Origin: Climacium dendroides
Lineage: Eukaryota; Streptophyta; Bryopsida; Hypnales; Climaciaceae
DNA length: 64,000 nt
Assembly (NCBI GenBank): GCA_950106755.1
Contig: OX467090.1
Location: 12,771,489 to 12,835,488, forward strand
Direction: 5' to 3'
This document shows positions 46,001-57,603 of this stretch, piece by piece (the first letter of the stretch is position 1; every line of letters begins with the position of its first letter). Position numbers and translations under genes: made by a program. Below the pieces are notes generated by a model. The model worked only from the letters and a program-made list of their open reading frames with translations. It did no database searches and had not been told where the DNA came from.

Positions 46001-49000
46001 GAATGCAAGACGGAAAAAACGTGGTGCAAAGCACATGGAAAATGCACCTTTGAGCATTCCTGGGGAAGACCCACCTGCCACAGCACCGGTCCAGGGTCCA
46101 GATGATGTAACGCATGAGACTGTAGAAGTTTTGGAAAGTGAAGAGAATGTTCGAGATCGGAATTCAATAGGTCAGAAACGTGGAGCAAAGCATGTTGAAA
46201 ATAGACCTGTGAGCACTACCGGGGAAGATGTGCCGGCTACAGCACCGGTCCGTAGTCCAGAGGATGAAACAATTAAAAAGGACGATGTATCCGCGAGTCG
46301 AAAGAATGCGCGAGGGAAAAAGCGTATTGCGAAGCATACCGGAAAGAGACCTGTGAGCGCTACCGGGGAAGATATGCCTCCTACGTCATCGGCTGAAAGT
46401 CCTGAGAATGAAGTGCATAAACAGGACGACATATCCCCAAGTCAAGAGAAAGCTCCAGGGAAGAAGCGTGGTGCAAAGCATATTGAAAACAGACCCGTGA
46501 GCACGACCGGGGAAGATGTACCTGCTGGAGAAATTGCCGAAAGTCCTGAGAATGAAATGCTCAAAGAGGACGATGCACTCAAGAGTCGTAAGGTTGTTCG
46601 AGGGAAAAAGCGTGGTGCAAAGCATATTGAATGTAGACCTGTGAGCACTACCGGGGAAGATTTACCTGCTACAGCACCGGTTCGAAGTCCAGAGAATGAA
46701 CTGCACAAAAAGGATGAAGTGCCTAAAAGTCGAAAGAATCTTCAAGATGGAAATGCAAGGGGAAGAACTCGTAGTGCAAAGCATTTACAGAAAACAACTG
46801 TAAGCACGTCTGGGAAGGACACGGCAGCTCGGGACGTAAGAGATCCCGAAACCGTCGCGAACACACTCGAAGTACCTGATAATGCTTTACACGAAGGTTC
46901 TGCTGCAGAGGTGCGTGAAATCTGTTTCAGACTCAGATCGACAGCTTGGGACTAAAAATCTCTGTTCTTGTTGGTCCGTGTTTGATTGTATCAATAACGA
47001 GGTCTATGAAGCTGCTTCACGGTCTAAAATGTGCCGATTTTGTTCTGTTGGCTTGTAGGTGATGATTGACGAAGTAGGTTTGAGAGGAGGCTGGTTCTCA
47101 GGCACAGTTCTGAGGGTAATTGCGAATGAGGCGTTTGTGGAATTACTCGATCTCCTTACTGATGATGGTCCGTTCTCAATTTTTTTTTCAGTTTCTCAGG
47201 TGGACAGCTGCTTTTTATTTTAGTTAGTTTCTGTTAAGACATCTCATCAGTTGTATAATTTTATTCCGATGTTAGCGTGTTAGAAAGCCAGTTTGACACA
47301 TATCCTCGGGTGCTTTCACAGATAGAACGTTGTCCAATACTCCGAGTGCTTGTCCAAATAGTAGAAATTTCCATTCTCTAGTCTAACTCTATTCTTTGAG
47401 CATTTTGAGTAGTGAACAAGTACGCTAGTTGTTTCATAATCATCTTGTGAAGGTATAGAATGTCCATTTCTTATATTACAGGTTGGTTAATGTTCAACAA
47501 TGTGTACTGATTCCAGGCAAAGCAAACGTAAGAGAGTGGTTTCCTCTTGTGGAGGGGTTCGATCCATACCATCCACGAAGACATGCCCGGCCTGTGCACC
47601 CATTTACCATATTCAGTGAAGCAGGCTCAAGAAAACGACGGCGTGTAGCACTAGGTTCTCAAACTTGGCATATAGGTGACCAAGTGGATGCTTTCATTCA
47701 AGATGCGTAAGTTTTCTGTATCCTTTAATTTTGTTCTTCTTGTGCACACTGTTAGCGGATGATTTATCACATGCTAGGTTTGTAGGGGTTTAGTTGATGT
47801 TGAGAAATCTGATGGAAAACACGACCAGATAGGAACACAATATTTGTGACAGTTGGAGTGAGTATGGAGGTCTAATGTTCTTTAGAAGCTGGTCGTGTTG
47901 CTTGCTGAGAGCTCTGGGGGCAGCAGCATCGAACTGGTTACTTTTAGTTTGTAGAATTATGCATTCCATTGAGAGTTAGCAGAACAAAATGACACTTCGA
48001 AAGTTCTTGGTGTGAAGGTTTGTACGCTGCATATTCTCTATGTTAATTATGTGGCACTTCTGAGTTTAGGTGGTGGGAAGGGCTTGTAGCGGAAATAAAC
48101 GATCTAGATCCGACCAAGGCTACAGTATATTTCCCAGGTTTAAACTTATACCCTTTAAGTGATTACCTGGAGGTCAATTTGTGAAAGACTGTACATTGGT
48201 ACGAGGCAATCAGTAAAAATTGACTGTACATTGACTCATGCTCTCAGCTGTGAATGCACATTATATACTGTTGTGTGAATATCGAAATATTACTCTTAAC
48301 TTCACCATTTGACTGCCCTTTTAGTAAATCTCGTATGTGTTAATCTCATGGACTATATTTTTTTGCAGTTTGGCTTTGGAAATTCTCTGTATTTATGGTT
48401 TTAGTTATAGTGGTGGTTGATTCTACTCCATGTGGTTAACAACTATTGAAAACTTGTGACTGCAGAAGAAAACGATACACAGGTTGTAAAGACGTTTAAT
48501 TTAAGACCTTCTTTCCAGTGGAAGGATAACAAGTGGATACCATGGAAAAGTCTTGCACTCGTGGAGGTAACATCAGCGCTTAACCCTCAAATGTTTCAAT
48601 CCTTCGCAGAAAGTCAAACTACGCTTTCATGCATAATTCGGCCATCAAGATTTATCAAAATGTATTTTAAATGTTTTTCATGCCTGAAACTAGATGCATT
48701 TTATTAAGTCTGAAATGTGCAATTTATTTTTGTACAAAATGAAATTTATGCCAATCCCTTCAAAATACCAAATTAATTACAAAATATCTTGTCATTACTA
48801 AATTTTCCAGACAAGTGCAATGAGGAACTGCATGATATAACTTTCATACAATGTTAATCTTTGAATTTGGAAATTTGATAGGTGTTGTGTAGTTTGACCC
48901 TTGATGCATAGAGCTTGCCAAAGAAAAGAAAATGCTCAATAATTAGAATTTAACGATCTGAAAAAAGTGAAGCACACTCTAGCTTTGACGACTGCACTTC

Positions 49001-49673
49001 TTTAATTGGGCTTAACAGCAAGAAATGTCATCTTCAAGTCAAAGTTTGGATTAACCGTCCAGCATCCTCATTTGTGGATGCTTGGTCCTTTAAAGGTTTA
49101 GTGCGCAACTTTTGTGTTTTCCGGTTGCCCAACAATTTGTGCGGTCCCCAAGTTTAATGCAACCAAACACCAGACGTACTCGACGAGTCGTCTGCACGAT
49201 TGAAGTTGATCACTCTTCACGATATAGTTTTTGGGGTTTTTTTTTGAAGTGTTGGTTGTTGGTCTTGCCAGGATGAAAGGCCACAGAAGCGACATAGAAC
49301 CGGAGGCCCAAATAAGATGGTAACGCCAGATGAAATGAATGTACCAGACAAGTCTAACAAGGAGAAAGGAGAGGAGAGAGGTGAGGGTTCGAGGATACAA
49401 AAAGCAATTCCAGAGCCTCGCAAGTCACCAGTTAAAGAACAGCAGGAAAGTAATGCACCATTGCCACGGGTGCATTGGAAGAAAAGGAAAAACTTGAGTC
49501 CAGATCGAAGAGTACTCAGCACCAATAAGGCGCATCAAACAGATGTGCTTGCACCAGGAGCTTCCAAGCATATGGACTTCACTACGGATGCCACTGCACC
49601 GACAGCATCAGTACGAGGGAAAACACCCCTAACAAAAGGGAAACTAAGGCGCAGGAGAAAAAGATACACATGA
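43039..49673 (+). CDS. Agenet (Tudor-like) domain protein, G2484-1 type
   Basis: Nine coding exons, 1207 residues: 43039-43343, 43614-43672, 44166-44881, 45237-46910, 47059-47167, 47517-47706, 48070-48137, 48466-48566, 49272-49673. All junctions are GT-AG and phases agree throughout. The first two exons hold LRAQILVLGDLL plus KGIAPNPDW, matching the conserved start of Arabidopsis G2484-1 (At4g17330). Then comes an Ala-rich helical region (residues about 260-330 and 375-400), an acidic stretch, an Arg/Gly-rich basic stretch (KRGRGRSRGRGRS), and six 48-residue repeats. The tandem Agenet region covers about residues 919-1074: GLRGGWFSGTVL, ANVREWFPL, GDQVDAFIQDAWWEGLV and LRPSFQW. A basic C-terminal tail ends KLRRRRKRYT. 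Agenet domains are plant relatives of Tudor domains that bind chromatin proteins or RNA partners; the nuclear role is inferred. Confidence 0.88.
46011..46810 (+). repeat. Six 48-residue coding repeats in the Agenet gene
   Basis: The motif K-K-R-G-A-K-H recurs at about 46011, 46170, 46314, 46458, 46602 and 46762. The central copies are spaced exactly 144 bp. Each unit reads basic KKRGAKH, then R-P-V-S-T-T-G-E-D, then SPENE, then an acidic-to-basic linker. The first unit and the last are more diverged. The array lies inside exon 4 and stays in frame. Confidence 0.92.
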
Positions 49674-51054
49674 CAAATGGGTATAGCACTCCATTCTTTA
49701 TGTATAATTCTGAACCTGGTCAATTCGGCTTGCTGTTATGACAGCCTCTAGTATGTGACCTCTCAAGGTGCCATATTCAGCTTGGAATTACCACGAGCTA
49801 GACTACCGTGATCACATCCTGAATGTGTCACCAGCAACTTTGCTGGCCACTTGAAGAGTTGACCCTATCATCCATTGACCTTCCGTGAGATTCTGGCTGA
49901 TTTTTTCAGTCTGGATCATATATTTCTCCTGATCTGATGGAGTATTTCTCCTAATCCGATCTTTCTTTGATTGTGAAAGGGATAGGAAATGTAGATTGAT
50001 ATATACCTATGCTTTGTTGGAAAGCTTTTTTCTTTTCCCCAGAAGGTCTGCTTGCAGCGTTTGGAACACTTCTGTTATATACCTTGCTGTCGGGTGACTG
50101 GCTGCAAGATAACGCTCAGGTTTTCCAAGGTGAACTGTACAGTCCACAATGTGAAAGTGAAATTCAATGTGGCCGATGTGTTCATTTTAGGTTGAGGAAT
50201 CTTTGTGGATCATTTTATATGTTTTGTCGTATGTTTTGTACCTCAGACGACCATACTGTAAAGTCCAGTACTGGCTTGTGAGGCAAAACTTTTACTCCGT
50301 ATAACCTATTCTGGTGGAAACTGTCATGCTTACTATGTATGCCCGCTAGGAGTGTTGTAATTAAGCTTAGCAATTAAGCTTAGCAGGATTGCGATGGACA
50401 GTAGTAATCATGCAATTTGAATACGGTTTATGAACTCGAAATCAAGATGCTAGCCTGGGTGTTTCATAAGTTCTTGTTTAAGATGCTGTCGTGTTGATGA
50501 TAGATTACTTCACGGCACGGGAATCTGGATGTCTAAGTGCCCTTGTTTTCATTTCTAGCTACACCAAGAGTCTACTCGAACATTTGCTGAACAATGCTCT
50601 AAGAGCATCATCAATGGGCCGCTTGGAAAACCGTTGCGTCTGAATATTTGCTGAGTTAGGGTGACTAATTAAAATTCGTCAGGTTCAGTGCACCCACTGA
50701 ACCGGAAGGTGCGGTACCTGGCCCCTGAAATTCAAGCTTCAACACGCATGAGCCGCTCCAACCATTCGTAACATTCTTACAGTACCCTTGCGTGATGGCG
50801 TCCCGTTGCGAGCACCCACATGCAGGCGCGTCAGAAATGACATGCAAAGATCAGGTGTGAGCGATTTGGGCTACTTTGTTGAATTGGTTTGCAAAATCGG
50901 AAGGGCCTAACAAAATCCACCGAAGGAGTCGATTATGATGGGAACATTCCTTGAATTGGTTTGCAAAATTGAAAGGGCCTGAACATTCCTTGAATTGGTT
51001 TGAAAAATTGAAAGGGCTTGATAGAATCCACCAAAGGAGTCAATTATGATGCAA
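49674..51054. other. 3' flank of the Agenet gene and mixed spacer
   Basis: The first several hundred bases are of genic composition and probably include the 3' UTR. A GC-richer block at about 50590-50870 has no readable gene. From about 50880 a 35-bp phrase around CCTTGAATTGGTTTGCAAAA and CCA(C)CGAAGGAGTC(G/A)ATTATGATG is repeated two to three times. Confidence 0.45.
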
Positions 51055-51173
51055 ATGTTAATCTAATGTGTTAATTGTGCATACGAACTTGCTCTTAACA
51101 TCAAGGAACGTAGATGTTAATCTAATGTGTTAATTGTGCATACAAACTTGCTCTTAACATCAAGGAACGTAGA
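51055..51173 (+). repeat. 59-bp tandem duplication
   Basis: ATGTTAATCTAATGTGTTAA starts at 51055 and again at 51114. The two 59-bp units differ by about one base (ATACGAAC versus ATACAAAC). Confidence 0.92.
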
Positions 51174-51452
51174 CGTAGAGCTTGAACGTAGACAAGGCTC
51201 ACTTATGAGCCCACTTGCAGGGCGCATTTGCAAGTACAGTGCATGTTATAGAGGTTTGCTACAACACATTTTCCATGCTGGAGCTTCCCTTAGGCTTCCT
51301 TTGTTTGGATTTGTCTGCATTGTTTCATGCTTCTCTAGCCATGCGGTTGTTGTTGCTACTTGGCTTCACAAATTGCTTGGCTTTACAAGCGTAGACAAGT
51401 TTGACCATTGGACCCTCTAGAATCTATGCTTGTACAACAATTGAAAGGACTC

Positions 51453-52183
51453 TTAACCCCTAAAGGACTAAAGGTCCCCTCGAGGGACTTTGAGGAGTTT
51501 AGGCAAGTTTCTATGACCTCCAATTGTGGTGAAATTTTTCAAAATTTCTTGATAAGATTGAAAATTTATTAGCTTTGTAGGAATATAGTTTTTACTTCAA
51601 TCGGTGTCCAGGAGCAAAAGTTATGCCATCTTATAACTTATAGGATTCATTTCCAAAGGCAATACTCACAATTTTTCAGAAAAAATTGTTTAGCAAGGTT
51701 AAGTTTGCTTGGTAGAACAATCTCACCATTGGAATTATTGTGTTTCAATTCCATCTTAGAGCTATTAAAGATTTAGTTTTTCTTTCAATTTTGTACCTAC
51801 TTTTACTTGATAATTTTTTACATAATGAAACTCAAGCATTTTAAAAAAAAAAAAATTCCTAGACTTTAAATTCAATTCTTCAACATAAATTTTTTAATCA
51901 AATTCCATAGTACAAAAAAAATCCACAAATGGTGGTCAAAGTCATCTAATGTTGCAGGCTAGTGTTCAAAAAACTTTATTTTTCAATTTTGAATGCTAAT
52001 ATCTTCCAATCTATACAATCAAACTTCATGAAATTTTTATGACATTATCTCAAACAAGTAAAGTACAAGATCCTATGATTAAATTCTAAATTTTTTTTTT
52101 TTTTTTTTTTGAGTGAATGCAATAGAAATGACAATTTTAAGTGGTTTTGGACAGAAAAATGGCCTTGGTCTTGTAGGGGTTAA
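51453..52183 (+). mobile_element. TTAA-bounded non-autonomous element, subgroup B
   Basis: Starts TTAACCCCTAAAGGAC (51453) and ends CTTGTAGGGGTTAA (52183); 731 bp. The body is AT-rich and non-coding and includes a 22-base T run near 52088. It shares long similar stretches with 57604-59297, for instance around TTTCAATTCCATCT(T/C)AGAG and CTATTAA(A/T)(G/A)ATTTAG. The TTAA at 52079-52082 inside it is the unoccupied counterpart of the nested insertion site at 58326. Confidence 0.82.
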
Positions 52184-52601
52184 TTGTTTTGATGAGTCCG
52201 TGGCCCTTGTTTCTTTTGCTTGAGTAGAAAAATTCATTGCCAAGGCACACTAGGAATCATTGAAGCTGCATTGGACACACCAAAATGCAAGTCTTCTAAC
52301 AACATGCATACGAATATATAAATTAGAATATATGATTTTAAATATACATGCCTATCTATTCTCATTGGTTTTCTTCTTAGAGAAGGCTTCCATGTAGAGT
52401 CAAGGTCTAGTGAAGCCCAACAATCAATGGTAGAATAGGAGTCTAGTTTGTTTTTTAAAACTCCCATTTCATTGCTAATTGGTGCGTGCTTTATCAACCT
52501 CAACTCTACATGGAAGTTGTTCCTTATAAATCTAGTATCTTAGCAAAAATTATAAGGTAGGAAGTTCTAAAAGCACACAAGCTTTGAAATTGCCCGCCTC
52601 C

Positions 52602-53577
52602 TTAACCCCTAAAGTCCTAAGGCCATTTTCTGGCCAAAAAGCACTGAAAACTGCCATTTCTGCTACATTCACCCCCCAAAAACCCCAAAATTATTTTTTT
52701 CAAAAATCTAACCATAAGATGTTATAATTATCTTAACAAAGATCATGTGGTAAAAATTTCATCAAGTTTGACCATATGGATTAGAAGATACTTGCATTCA
52801 AAGTTTGGAGAAAATATTTTTGGGTATTGCCCTGAAATTTCAGATGACTTTGACTGCCGTTGGTTGAATTTTTTTGCACTATGTACTTTGAATGTAAAAA
52901 TCTACCATATTCTAAATCATGTTAGGAATACGTTCACCAATTTTCAAATGATTTGGTGACTTACAACACTCCCCAAAAAATCTTGCAATGCAACTATGTT
53001 GTGAAAAATGGCAATACAGATGAAATCATGATTCAAAAGATCCAATTTTTTTTAGAAAAAACAACATTTCCTAAAGTCTATGCAATTTCAAAGGCCTATG
53101 GTATTAGCTAAATGAAAAATGCCATTGGGCAATTCAAAATACGGTTCCGTTTCATTCCTTGTAAAACCCAGCATGTTCTCAATGGAGTTACCAAACTCGG
53201 AATGTCGGAGCTCCCCACCTTCACAAAAGGTCTTTCATCTATTTGATTCGATTGGTACCTGTGATGTTTGACGACCAGTGGTCACCCGGTTGCAACCAGG
53301 GGTCACCCGACCTCGCCCAACTTCACCCACTACCCACTTCCACAGTCGGGTTCACTCTGGAAACCCTACCCCTCGAGTTTGGTTTCACAAAAAAAAAAAC
53401 TATAACTTCTTCATCCAGCATCTGATTCAAATAAAAAAAAATTATATGTCCTCAAACCTCTTGGAAAACTACATGTCCTGAAGAAGTTGCAAAAAATCCT
53501 AGTATAAATTGAGCTCAAAGGAACCTACCCGAACTCCAAATTGTCCCCCGAGGGGATAGTTGGACTTTAGGGGTTAA
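52602..53577 (+). mobile_element. TTAA-bounded non-autonomous element, perfect 12-bp ends
   Basis: Both ends read CCCCTAAAGTCC inward, directly next to TTAA (52602-52605 and 53574-53577); 976 bp. Interior stretch 53230-53390 is GC-richer (GGTCACCCG twice) than the rest. A small frame at 53243-53481 has no family match. Confidence 0.82.
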
Positions 53578-53635
53578 ATGTACCCTATTTGTACCCTATT
53601 TCTTTTTTCATAACCTTCACCAATGTACAAGCAAT

Positions 53636-54353
53636 GTACATTTTAGGAGGTGGGCAGTTTTAGAGCCTATGCCATTCAAACTTCAAAATTTTGTAACTAA
53701 TTCCACGAAGCTCCAAAAAATATGAAACGAATTGGGTTAGATGCCAATTCCACTTGCCTTTGAAGAAAAATTTACTAAATTCAGTTTCACTAAACTTGCT
53801 CTTACATGAGCGATTTATAGATGAGGGTAGCTTTATGTTGTCAGTGCCCTGACTTGGACCTGAAGGTCTGCCGGCAACTCAAGTGCTGCATCAGCCTGCC
53901 ACTTGACCAGAAAGTAGTCCATGCTCCTATTGAGTGGCTCATTCAATGTTGAGGTCGGCGGTCCGGGAAGTATTGAAGGCAATTTGCTCTTAAAGCGACC
54001 ATTTAAGAGATCATGACCTTTTCGGAGAAGCTCCACTCCTTGAAACAATTTTCACTAAATTTTCCTACGAAAAAAAATGGAATTGGCATCTAACCCAAGT
54101 TGTTTCATATTTTTTGGACCTTTGTGAACTTAGTTAAGGTAGGTGGCTCTTAAACTGACCCTTTAAGAGCTGATTGCATTTTTGGGACAGCTAAACATCT
54201 CAAAACAATTTTCAGTAAATTTCAGTAGGAAGAAAAAAGGAATAGGCACCTAATCCAAGTCGTTTCATATTTTTTGGACCTTTGTGGAATTAGTTACAAA
54301 TTTTTGAAGTTGAAACGCAATGGTTTCTAAAACCGACCGCCTTCTGAAATGTA
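53636..54353. mobile_element. Foldback element with a GC-richer internal segment
   Basis: The left arm (53636-53800) and right arm (54190-54353) are inverted copies. Shared text includes TGTAACTAATTCCAC and CCAAAAAATATGAAACGA. A partial extra direct copy of the right arm lies at about 54078-54140. Between the arms, 53815-54050 is markedly GC-richer and holds an open minus-strand frame of 71 codons (53833-54048). Confidence 0.7.
53833..54048 (-). other. Open frame inside the foldback element, possible captured exon
   Basis: 71 codons with balanced amino-acid use (for example MDYFLVKWQADAALELPADL) in a local GC-rich island, unlike all surrounding AT-rich sequence. I recognise no family. Composition suggests a fragment of a cellular gene carried by the element, but this is inference. 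Confidence 0.3.
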
Positions 54354-54433
54354 TGCAACTAGTACATTTCAGAAGTAAAATGTACCAGATCGGTTTTAGA
54401 ACCAGGTCGGTTTTAGAGCCGCCTACCTTACAG

Positions 54434-55704
54434 GTAAGGTAAAATAGCCCATTGTGGTCAGGATGAGGAGTTTGACATCATTTTGTTGTTGAAATTTTTC
54501 AATTTTTTTCTCACATTAGTACAAGTGTGAGAAACAACAAGTGCAATTGAAATTATATATTTTTTGACAAAGTATGAATTCACTAGGAATTTCTGATGTG
54601 TTCAGCCCAAAAGAGTCAGTAGGCTACCTTAAAACTAACAGAATCTGAATTTGTAATGCTCATCTCACTACACCAAATGGTGCAATTAGGTTGCCTTAAC
54701 AATTAAGTTGCCTTACCCTGCCGAGTTACCCCATGACTCATGAGTGACTCATTATGTCCACGTGGAGGCAACTGCGTCTCTCTCAATAGATCTTTATATT
54801 AGGGTTTTGTTGGTTTAGCGCTCGTGTTGTACTACTAATTAGTTTTTAGGAACGCCACCTAGGGAAGTAAATACAAAATTGTATTAAATATTGATGAAAA
54901 TCACCACAATAAAAGTAAATATTTATATAGTGTGAAATGTCGAGCAATTAGTGTGGAGCAACCTAATTGCACCATTTGGTGTACCTAATGCAGTCAAAAT
55001 ACTTTCTATTACAGTAGGCCAAAAAAGTCAATTTTTACAATGAGCTTCACACTAAAAAATCAGAAGTTCCTAATGAGGTCAATGTTCACTCCATTGTTGT
55101 CATGTAAGACATACATTGTGGCCCACATCTCACATACTCAAAAAAATCCCACAATGGGTCATTTCCTAGGCGACTGCAATGGGTCATTTGACCACAATGG
55201 GTTGTTTTACCTTAATTGAAGTTGAAATGCAATGGTCACTAAGGTAGAACATCCCATCTTGGTCAAATGACCCATAGTAGACACCTAGGAAATGCCCCCA
55301 TCATGGGGGGTTTTCAATATATAAAATTTTGACTACAATGCATGTCTTATATGACAATTATGGAGTGATTAGTGATTTCATTAGGAACTTCCAACTTTTT
55401 TTGTGTGAATTCATTGTAAGTATAGACTTTTTAGGCTTTCAATGTTAGAAAATACTGTGATTGCTTTAGGTGAACAAAATGAACATGCTAGATTCACATT
55501 TTGTTGGTTCTAAGGTAGTCTATAAATTCTTTTGGGCCATAATGCATTAAACACTTCAAAAACTTAGAGTAAATTCATACTTTGTCAAAAAAACATAATT
55601 TCAATTACTCTTACTGTTTCTCACACTTGTATTAATGTGGGAAAAAAATTGAAAAATTTCACTAACAACATGAGGTCAAACTCCACAATGGGTTGTTTAC
55701 CTTA
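54434..55704. mobile_element. Large palindromic (foldback) element, about 460-bp arms
   Basis: The left half (54434-54652 plus about 54990-55215) is the imperfect reverse complement of the right half (about 55245-55704). Paired strings include CACATTA(G/A)TACAAGTGTGAG, GACAAAGTATGAATT, GCCCAAAAGA and AAGTTCCTAATGA. The centre lies near 55230. Outer ends read AAGGTAAA(A/C)...CCCATTGTGG. The left arm is interrupted by the 311-bp MITE at 54671. No coding frame. Confidence 0.8.
54671..54981. mobile_element. 311-bp MITE with perfect 24-bp inverted ends
   Basis: The ends are exact inverted repeats beginning CACCAAATGGTGCAATTAGG. TA flanks both sides (54669-54670 and 54982-54983), which fits a Tc1/mariner (Stowaway-like) insertion, although TACACC may instead be the element end. 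It lies in the left arm of the palindrome at 54434-55704; the opposite arm lacks it. Confidence 0.75.
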
Positions 55705-57603
55705 AATGCAATTACTTCTTGAAATGTATACTACTAGTGCATTGGAGAAAGCAAAATGTATTTTTGTGTCATGTTTTTTTATGGAGCACAATCGCTTTTA
55801 AAATAGATTGACTTATTTTCCTTGTAGTATAAGGTGAAAACATCCAAAACCATTAAGATAAACAATTCAATGTAGTTGAAGGCACTTTTTCTTAAAAAAA
55901 CAAACTTCTTGTAGTATCAACAATTATTATTCCACAATCTTGAGAGACACTTTTAGATTATTGTTGCAATCATGTAGGGAGTTAAAATAACCACATTAGA
56001 ATCTAAATGGATGATAATAATTTAAAAGTGTTTTTCAAGCTAGAGACAACAATGCAAAGCTAAATATTTTTTGCTTTAACCACTAATAAAGTATCTTTTC
56101 TTATTCAAGATGAGTTGACCAAAATATATAAGAATAATTTATCAATTAGAATCTTAGTATGGTTTCATTACATTTGTTTTGAAATATCTTTTAATTTAAT
56201 ATCTACTTACAAAATTACCCAAAAATATAATGAAGTAAGATTGGAGCAATGGCTTTTCAAATGCTTACTATTAGAAAATGGTTGAGAATTAGAGGGCGAT
56301 TGAATAGAATATTATTTTGCTGCAAAGTAAGAGAAGACGAATGTTTTCCTATTTCCTCAATTTACTAAAATTTTAGATTAGCACTAAAAGGGGGATATCC
56401 CCCTATTGATATTGTGAATATCTACAATGAATAGGGGATCCATACTAATTAATTGACATTTCACACTATATAAATATTTACCTTCGCTATAAAAAATACC
56501 ATTCTTTAGCCACTCTTACCACAACAAAACCTTAATGACTCCACTTTTTAGCCACTCTTTCTATAATAAAGCCTTAATGACTCCCCATAAGGTAAGTTTT
56601 TCACAATAAGTCCCTTCACTTTTTTGGTCACCTTAATATCCCTATTTAGTGTAGAATAGATGTTTTAAAATAGTCCATTGGAAACACCTTGGATTAAATT
56701 GAAGGGAATAAATCACCTACTTAAGTATTATATAGTTTCTAATAGCATTTTAATTTTGAAACTACATCAAAAAGACAACCAACAACAAATGAAGGAAATG
56801 TTTTTTATATTAAAAATTATTGAAGATTGTTACATATATTTTATATATTTTGAAGATATTGTAAAAAATAGTAATTTGACATCCACGCATTGTTAGGTCA
56901 ACCTCAAGGAGTGAAGCTCATTTTATCAATATTTGAAACTCAGTACTATGATTTTTATTCTATTGAAGTTCCCAAAAAATACAATTCAATTACAAGGAAA
57001 TGTTTACCTTACAAAGATTCTATTTTGATGTTATATTTAATCAAAAATCACATCAGATGGTATAAATAGCGTTGTTTACATCTAATGATTAATGATTCAT
57101 TAGATCACTATCTCCTTATGATGATGCATCCCTTTTCAATTGCAATTAATGTACCTCTCTTCCTTGAAAAAATTGAGAGTCATTAATCTCATAAACAAAT
57201 ATCTCCCCTTTCAACAATGTTTGTATATATACATACGGCCATACATTGTCCTATATTGTTTGCAAGTGAAGCACATATCACAGAAATATAAGTATGGGAT
57301 TGGGGGTATGTCTCAAGCACCCATGTCAATTTTTCAGCCATTGGCAAAGTGACACATGTACACCCTTTCACATTTTTTTAAAAACATTCAATGATTGAAT
57401 GCTACTTGTATCCCTTTAAAAATGATTTGTATTTTGTACCCTTTAAATGTTTTTAAGAAAAAATTCACATTCTCTCACTATTTACTTCTACATTATTTCA
57501 AATTTTATGTTCAATAAGCAAAGTTTTATTTAATTAGAAATGAAATTAGAGAAACACAAAAATAGTTACACATAACGTATTTTATTGAATTTTTTAGATT
57601 ATT
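55705..57603. other. AT-rich spacer, no gene seen
   Basis: Repeated short phrase near 56491-56590 (CATTCTTTAGCCACTCTTACC and CACTTTTTAGCCACTCTTTC, each followed by AAAGCCTTAATGACTCC or a near copy) is a small tandem duplication of about 50 bp. Frames at 56678 and 57140 look accidental. Confidence 0.5.

Noticed and set aside
47483..47516. Extending exon 6 of the Agenet gene to the acceptor at 47481
   Set aside because: That acceptor breaks the phase with exon 5; the acceptor before 47517 keeps the frame and joins the Agenet sequence smoothly.
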